DNA of 64,000 bases, from assembly GCA_002753565.1 (NCBI GenBank), contig PEAM01000015.1, positions 27,073 to 91,072 of the forward strand, written 5' to 3'. The notes below the pieces were generated by a model, which did no database searches, was not told the origin of the DNA, and saw only the letters and a program-made list of their open reading frames with translations. A program made the position numbers and the translations under genes. The stretch is from Magnetococcales bacterium (GTDB lineage Bacteria > Pseudomonadota > Magnetococcia > Magnetococcales > JADFYX01). Below are positions 61,601 to 64,000 of this stretch, piece after piece (the first letter of the stretch is position 1; each line of letters starts with the position of its first letter).

Positions 61601-64000
61601 TGTGCAGGGCGAGCTGCCCATGGGGGGGGGTGTCGGGGTGGCTTTGGCCTTTGGTACGGCGGATCTTACCCTACGTAAAACCGCAGAAGATATGGAGGTG
61701 ACCGGCACCCTGGGGGGGAGCGGCAAGGTGACCGGTATCCCCGAGGTGGATCTGGCCCTCTCCAACCTGAATCTTACCGTGGGTGGCACCCATTTGAGCC
61801 TCTCCGGCGAGGCCCTTCTGGATCTGGCTGGCTTGGTGACCATGCGGGGAGAGCTGGGCCTTGAGAGGCGTGTGGACAGGGTGGTTCTGGATAACGGCGC
61901 AGAGGTGGATGTCGACCGTTTTACCTTTATCGGCACCGATCTCAACACCGCTTTGCAGGCGGCACCCGGGGGGGCGGGCCTTGTGGTGAAGGGGGCCGAT
62001 CTCGCCATGACCTATATGCAGGAGCGTGGTCTGGCCGACATCAACCATGCCAAACGTTGGCTAACCATGAAGGCCAACCCCTCCCTGATTAATCTGGGTG
62101 GTTTTATTCTGAAGGCCGACAGTGGCGGGCTGCTTCTCAACAAGGCTTTAGACAGTGTCAGTGGTTTGGTTAATGGGCATGTTGTCGATTGGAGCGGGGT
62201 GGATCAAGTTGAGAATATTGTGGTCAACGAGGCGACGACCCTGGCGATGGATCTGGCGGAAGAGACATGGGGGTTGAGTGGTATTGAGGGGGAGCTTGAT
62301 CTGTTTGGGGAGAAACTGTCGGGGAGATTTGGCGTCACCTTCAATGTTGCCGATCAGAGCTATACCATCGATGCCACTGATATCGATTTTGCACTGCAAG
62401 CGGGGGGGGCTGGTGTCGCCTTCAGTGGTGGAAGCGGCACCCTGACGGTTACCCCGGATGGCATTGTCGGAGGGGTCACCGGTAGCGCCTCTCTGCATGG
62501 ATTGCCAGGGGTCTCCCTGGCGGCGGATCGGTTGAGCTTTCAGGTTAACTCCACCTCAACCGAGCAGGAGGGCATCGCCGCCAACACCCCGCTGATGCTC
62601 AGTGCAGCCGGGGCGACCCTTGCGGTTGAGGGCTTTACTGAACTGTCAGGCGATTTTGCCATTGAGCGGCGTCTTGCCGATGGGGTGGCGCAGATTCTTA
62701 TCGGTGGAGCGGGGGTTTCGGCCGCTTTGGGAGAGCCGGACGGATTGGGGGTTGCTCTCAGCGCCGGCAATCTGGCCATGCTGATCCAAGAGGTGAATGG
62801 CACCTCCCGTTATGCCCTTGATGCAGAAGGGACCCTCTCCATCCATGGGATTCCGGCCAATGTGGTGGGAGACAACCTGAAAGGATCGGTCAAGGTCAAC
62901 CATTTGGGCCATGCCGTCAATGAAGCGGTGAACACCGGAACAGGGCAGCGCCTGCTCTTTTTTGCCGGTGGTGCGGATGTTCAGGCCTTTACGGCAGAGA
63001 GTGTCCGTCTGCAACTGCTAGACAACCAGGTGGACCTGGCTGGCAACTTTACCTTTCAGAAGGGGGAGGGTAGCAACGGTCTTGCGACGTTAGAAATTGG
63101 GGCAGAGCAGGCGGCTGGTCAGTTGAAGGTGCCGGGGAATGTGGGGATTGAGTTAGCCAACGGCACCTTGGGGCTGCTCATCGAAACACCGGTAGATGCT
63201 GAGGCCGAGGCCAAGTTTGCTTTTGCTGCCAACGGCGATGTGACCCTCACCGGACTGGGTGATCTGGGTATGGATCTCCAAGGTTTGGGTATCGATTTTG
63301 GCTTTAACGGTCTGGGTATCGATCTGGACCATAGCTTTAGCATGCCCTCTTTGGGTGGCTTCGATTTTGCTGCTCTGGGTGTCGGTGATCTTACCTTGGG
63401 CGAGCTCTCTCTGGGTGGTTTGAATCTGAACGGTTTAAACCTGAGGGACTTCTCTTTGGGTGAGTTTGGCCTCGCGGGCTTCTCTCTTGGGGATTTTGAC
63501 CTGGGAAACCTGGATTTGAACGGTTTTTCCTTGGGGAACTTTACCCTCGGCGGGCTCTCCCTGAATGGTCTGGCTCTGGGTGGGTTGGATATCGATCTGG
63601 ATGGCTTGTCCCTTGGTGATCTCTCTCTGGGACTGCCCGATCTGGGGCTTGCCCTGCCGGGTATCTCTTTGGGAGAGTTGGGTCTTGGGGCCATCCGCTT
63701 GGGGGCGTTCTCCCTGGGAGATTTTGACCTGGATGGGGTCTCTCTGCGAGATTTTACCCTGGGCGGATTGACCACCCCAGATCTTACCCTGGGTGACTGG
63801 ACACTGAACACGCTGGAGTTTGACGGTTTCACCCTGGGGGATCTCTCTTTAAACGGTGTCTCTTTAAGCGGCTTGACCCTGAATGGTCTCACCCTGTCGG
63901 AGCTGGATCTGGATCTTTCCCTTAAGGGGATCGGCGATCTGGGCCTTTCTCTGCCGGGATTGGGGGGGCTGGATTGGGGGCCGCGGCGAATGCCACATCC
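55626..64000 (+). CDS. Giant LEPR-XLL-type repeat protein, C-terminus beyond window
   Basis: The frame is open for 2791 codons to the window end. The N-terminus has FERLEERILLSAE (about 26-38), a variant of the LEPR-XLL motif that marks very large surface or secreted proteins. There is no classic signal peptide. The body is beta-rich with Gly, Asp, Ser and Leu. It holds at least five related blocks marked by SGDFxLxRxVxDGVxxLxIGG (near nt 56951, 58507, 59573, 61138 and 62647), and super-repeats of about 875 residues; three super-repeats carry a VNxxVVDWS motif. From about nt 63400 it changes to five-residue LxLxx units (FSLGD, FDLGN, LDLNG) like a pentapeptide beta-helix. Probably an exported surface or matrix protein. 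Confidence 0.88.
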   Translation, partial: MFKTIVSFLTVSEGFSGKNRISDTIFERLEERILLSAEALIQPLDPMEDSGELSQQEEAVLLLDESDSTQVQSVDDAAGKADSFDYAPATPLSDLFSTSEPAESSGSSSAITLQTVFDSETIREDVHLTGLDATACLDTLVIGPDQMFSGSGNVDGDVVVYGLLNPGNSPGIQNLVDLTLTDQSVTLIEIGGLTPGPGSSVVDDGYDQINASGSMALAGKLDVDLLNNFTPQVGQKFTTMTFADVSGSFDGFSGLYIGNGLYFSPYVQPDQLTLEVARLPVPGLDLEIPDADELDGLLGLLVQPTKLEQPVTATGTFQMAGQTLSGTLTFNQVAAGEFEVTATDVSTQLSSGGAQVDFSQGSGAFFLSESGMAGSVSGDVSLSGVAGVSLEAAPLALTFNTLTEDINRTVAGAEDTLLNVAANTGFSIHGSSRFTLDDVASFTGDFSLEAAVRSGVDQLLIGGSGLTAAVGDVENGLGISMADGELALLIVDEGGGAGYAVTARGEATLHGVDEGGITGPLQIERNTLGRVVDEVISNGVNTLNLTLKNLDTTPSFRAQGATLDLGADIGSISGDLFIQASFGDEESELALGVENLSASLQLGGVATATFTEGEAALLLNRDAEGFHYAVITTGQAALEGVEGLSLSGQALTLVYNDSAEAVDRTIQTANGTLALVAEAGASALTGVAELDVAGLLVAQGEIALETTVESVALSDETLAAVERLTLIGEKVSASLNAPDLPDAGLTLTDLDFGLTFMTEQGDADPRRWLSLAALPQQIEIAGVLFTPTQAELSLNQGLSRISGAVNETVVDWSNNVQSFASEAMSAVAMSFADERWTLPISGEMSLLGETVRGDFQLTMNPGNGVYEVAGSNLELTLSAGVAGVAITGGSGTFQFSPEGIVGSLSAAASLTGLDGVVFSLPEVTLDFNNTDSERLGIAAQTALNLSAVGASLTIGDFTHISGDFSLSRQVVDGVERLLIGGRHIASGLGDVAGGYGISVEDANLALLVAGTDQGSEYALMASGVATLKGLTDTAISSAQPLSIRINTLGEAIQEQVYNGIEMVQLAFDTAAAEQVFLLENATLTLGDNLGSITGDLRFGAAFNSQGDVQLTLDARNLTGSLALVGGVAVELSEGRGDLRFKRSGSSLETTGSFSGRADLTGLEGLSLNDGLVDLTLDAGGVLQSGAIRGALALAGQSYTGSLFIDRVGEGAYELSASNIQTELRAGEAVLSLSNGSGGIYLSESGMAGSIGGQVTLSGLPGMTLHEADLAIQFNSFAERFEQTITGAGFHRLDVPASTPVRLVGAVDFSLEGFASFAGDVVVEASLSVDGVNHLMIGGRHLTASVGDPATGVAVGLTGGTLALLVADDGSGPKMALDATGVAALYGVSDGAISGEINARFNSLGREVQEQITNGVDSLALQFADGAVVHSFDASGVRLDLGESIGFIEGDLRIQGSLDGANSEVQIGASNVKGRLGIGPAAVVLESGSLGLLLTHNPTDGFDYALTAEGKAQLQGMDALTLTSEDLAIAVNGSANALSRTIQTQTGSLTLALAAGEATLNGLVSLGVADLLTLKGEVTLTSLTDNIALSDLTTTDLATDRLNIIGSHLTASLTAPGAPDLGVTLEDLDLALAFFQEQDVADPRRWFSLNALPGSLTILGHTFTPDNASVQLNQALARVSGAVNDTVVDWSSVQETITIDDATSVLMDFAGGTWSLPLSGGLDLFGETIRGDFLFTYDPDTTTYTATADNLELSLKAGAASVAVTGGSGSFSMGSDGLVAQFSGSALLNGLDGVAFTLPDVSFALNTTDQDLFGVAAKTDLSLTATGATLEIGEFTSMSGDFALSRQVVDGVEQLRIGGNNIAAAVGDLAAGFGVSVANADLAMLLIDGVDGPRYALQASGIPALNGLSGGTLSALDPMVIRINQLGQAVSEEIHNGVQAVQLAFESGTAEQAFKLDGATLDLGDFGAITGNLAFGAARDGAGNITLTLQADHVQGELPMGGGVGVALAFGTADLTLRKTAEDMEVTGTLGGSGKVTGIPEVDLALSNLNLTVGGTHLSLSGEALLDLAGLVTMRGELGLERRVDRVVLDNGAEVDVDRFTFIGTDLNTALQAAPGGAGLVVKGADLAMTYMQERGLADINHAKRWLTMKANPSLINLGGFILKADSGGLLLNKALDSVSGLVNGHVVDWSGVDQVENIVVNEATTLAMDLAEETWGLSGIEGELDLFGEKLSGRFGVTFNVADQSYTIDATDIDFALQAGGAGVAFSGGSGTLTVTPDGIVGGVTGSASLHGLPGVSLAADRLSFQVNSTSTEQEGIAANTPLMLSAAGATLAVEGFTELSGDFAIERRLADGVAQILIGGAGVSAALGEPDGLGVALSAGNLAMLIQEVNGTSRYALDAEGTLSIHGIPANVVGDNLKGSVKVNHLGHAVNEAVNTGTGQRLLFFAGGADVQAFTAESVRLQLLDNQVDLAGNFTFQKGEGSNGLATLEIGAEQAAGQLKVPGNVGIELANGTLGLLIETPVDAEAEAKFAFAANGDVTLTGLGDLGMDLQGLGIDFGFNGLGIDLDHSFSMPSLGGFDFAALGVGDLTLGELSLGGLNLNGLNLRDFSLGEFGLAGFSLGDFDLGNLDLNGFSLGNFTLGGLSLNGLALGGLDIDLDGLSLGDLSLGLPDLGLALPGISLGELGLGAIRLGAFSLGDFDLDGVSLRDFTLGGLTTPDLTLGDWTLNTLEFDGFTLGDLSLNGVSLSGLTLNGLTLSELDLDLSLKGIGDLGLSLPGLGGLDWGPRRMPH
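63410..64000 (+). repeat. Pentapeptide-like (F/L)xLxx coding repeats
   Basis: Successive five-codon units with Leu at the centre and Phe or Leu two residues before it run for almost 200 residues (examples: LSLGG, LNLNG, FSLGE, FDLGN, FTLGG, LSLNG). This is the spacing of pentapeptide-repeat right-handed quadrilateral beta-helices, but with Leu/Gly/Asp in place of the usual A(D/N)LxX. The array continues to the window end with some 10-residue irregularities. Confidence 0.75.

Noticed and set aside
55636..62498. Many long open frames on the minus strand, the longest about 505 codons (56676-58193) and 418 codons (58731-59987)
   Set aside because: They lie antisense to the giant repeat gene, lack ribosome sites, and have the Arg/Gln/Gly-rich composition expected from complementing Leu/Gly/Asp-rich coding repeats.

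Overview
The window comes from a Gram-negative bacterium, most likely a proteobacterium. Evidence is a Wzx/Wzy/Wzc-type polysaccharide system, periplasmic signal peptides, an RTX adhesin with no signal peptide, and a hybrid histidine kinase with a periplasmic solute-binding sensor. GC is mostly in the fifties, with AT-richer patches. The gene mix recalls marine magnetotactic cocci (Magnetococcales), but there is no magnetosome gene, rRNA or tRNA here, so that is a guess. No CRISPR array, tRNA or transposase gene was found.

Layout. (1) 1-6815, all on the minus strand: a signalling block of a hybrid sensor kinase, a receiver/SpoIIE-type phosphatase, a VOC protein, a stand-alone receiver and a metallo-beta-lactamase/cNMP-binding fusion cut by the window start. 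(2) 7171-14814: a 2547-residue secreted adhesin with a FecR domain, an acidic linker, a cadherin-like domain, beta-solenoid repeats (two almost identical at DNA level) and RTX repeats. (3) 14964-19604: an SLC13 transporter with RCK_C domains, gamma-glutamyltransferase, a small Cys-rich protein and a GFA-type protein. (4) 19798-54915: a 35-kb exopolysaccharide locus. (5) 55046-64000: a small unknown protein, then a giant LEPR-XLL-type repeat protein still open at the window end.

The exopolysaccharide locus holds glycosyltransferases of several folds (GT4, GT2, WecG-like, STELLO-like and membrane types), two Wzy-like polymerases or ligases, one Wzx flippase and one Wzc tyrosine autokinase. Modification genes include a polysaccharide deacetylase, a sugar formyltransferase, a PIG-L deacetylase, a FemAB/CelD-like acyltransferase, an O-acyltransferase and two methyltransferases. 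A GalE epimerase supplies precursor. Genes at 19798-24170 are coupled by 4- to 8-base start/stop overlaps. I saw no initiating phosphoglycosyltransferase (WbaP/WecA) and no Wza-type outer-membrane exporter; they must lie elsewhere or be replaced.

The least expected parts are: two tandem HPr-kinase-like P-loop proteins with a methyltransferase; a collagen-like, phage-tail-fibre-like protein with a small phage-style partner inside the polysaccharide locus; a palindromic repeat family found twice, each time directly behind a stop codon; and the giant protein with about 875-residue super-repeats ending in a pentapeptide-like region.
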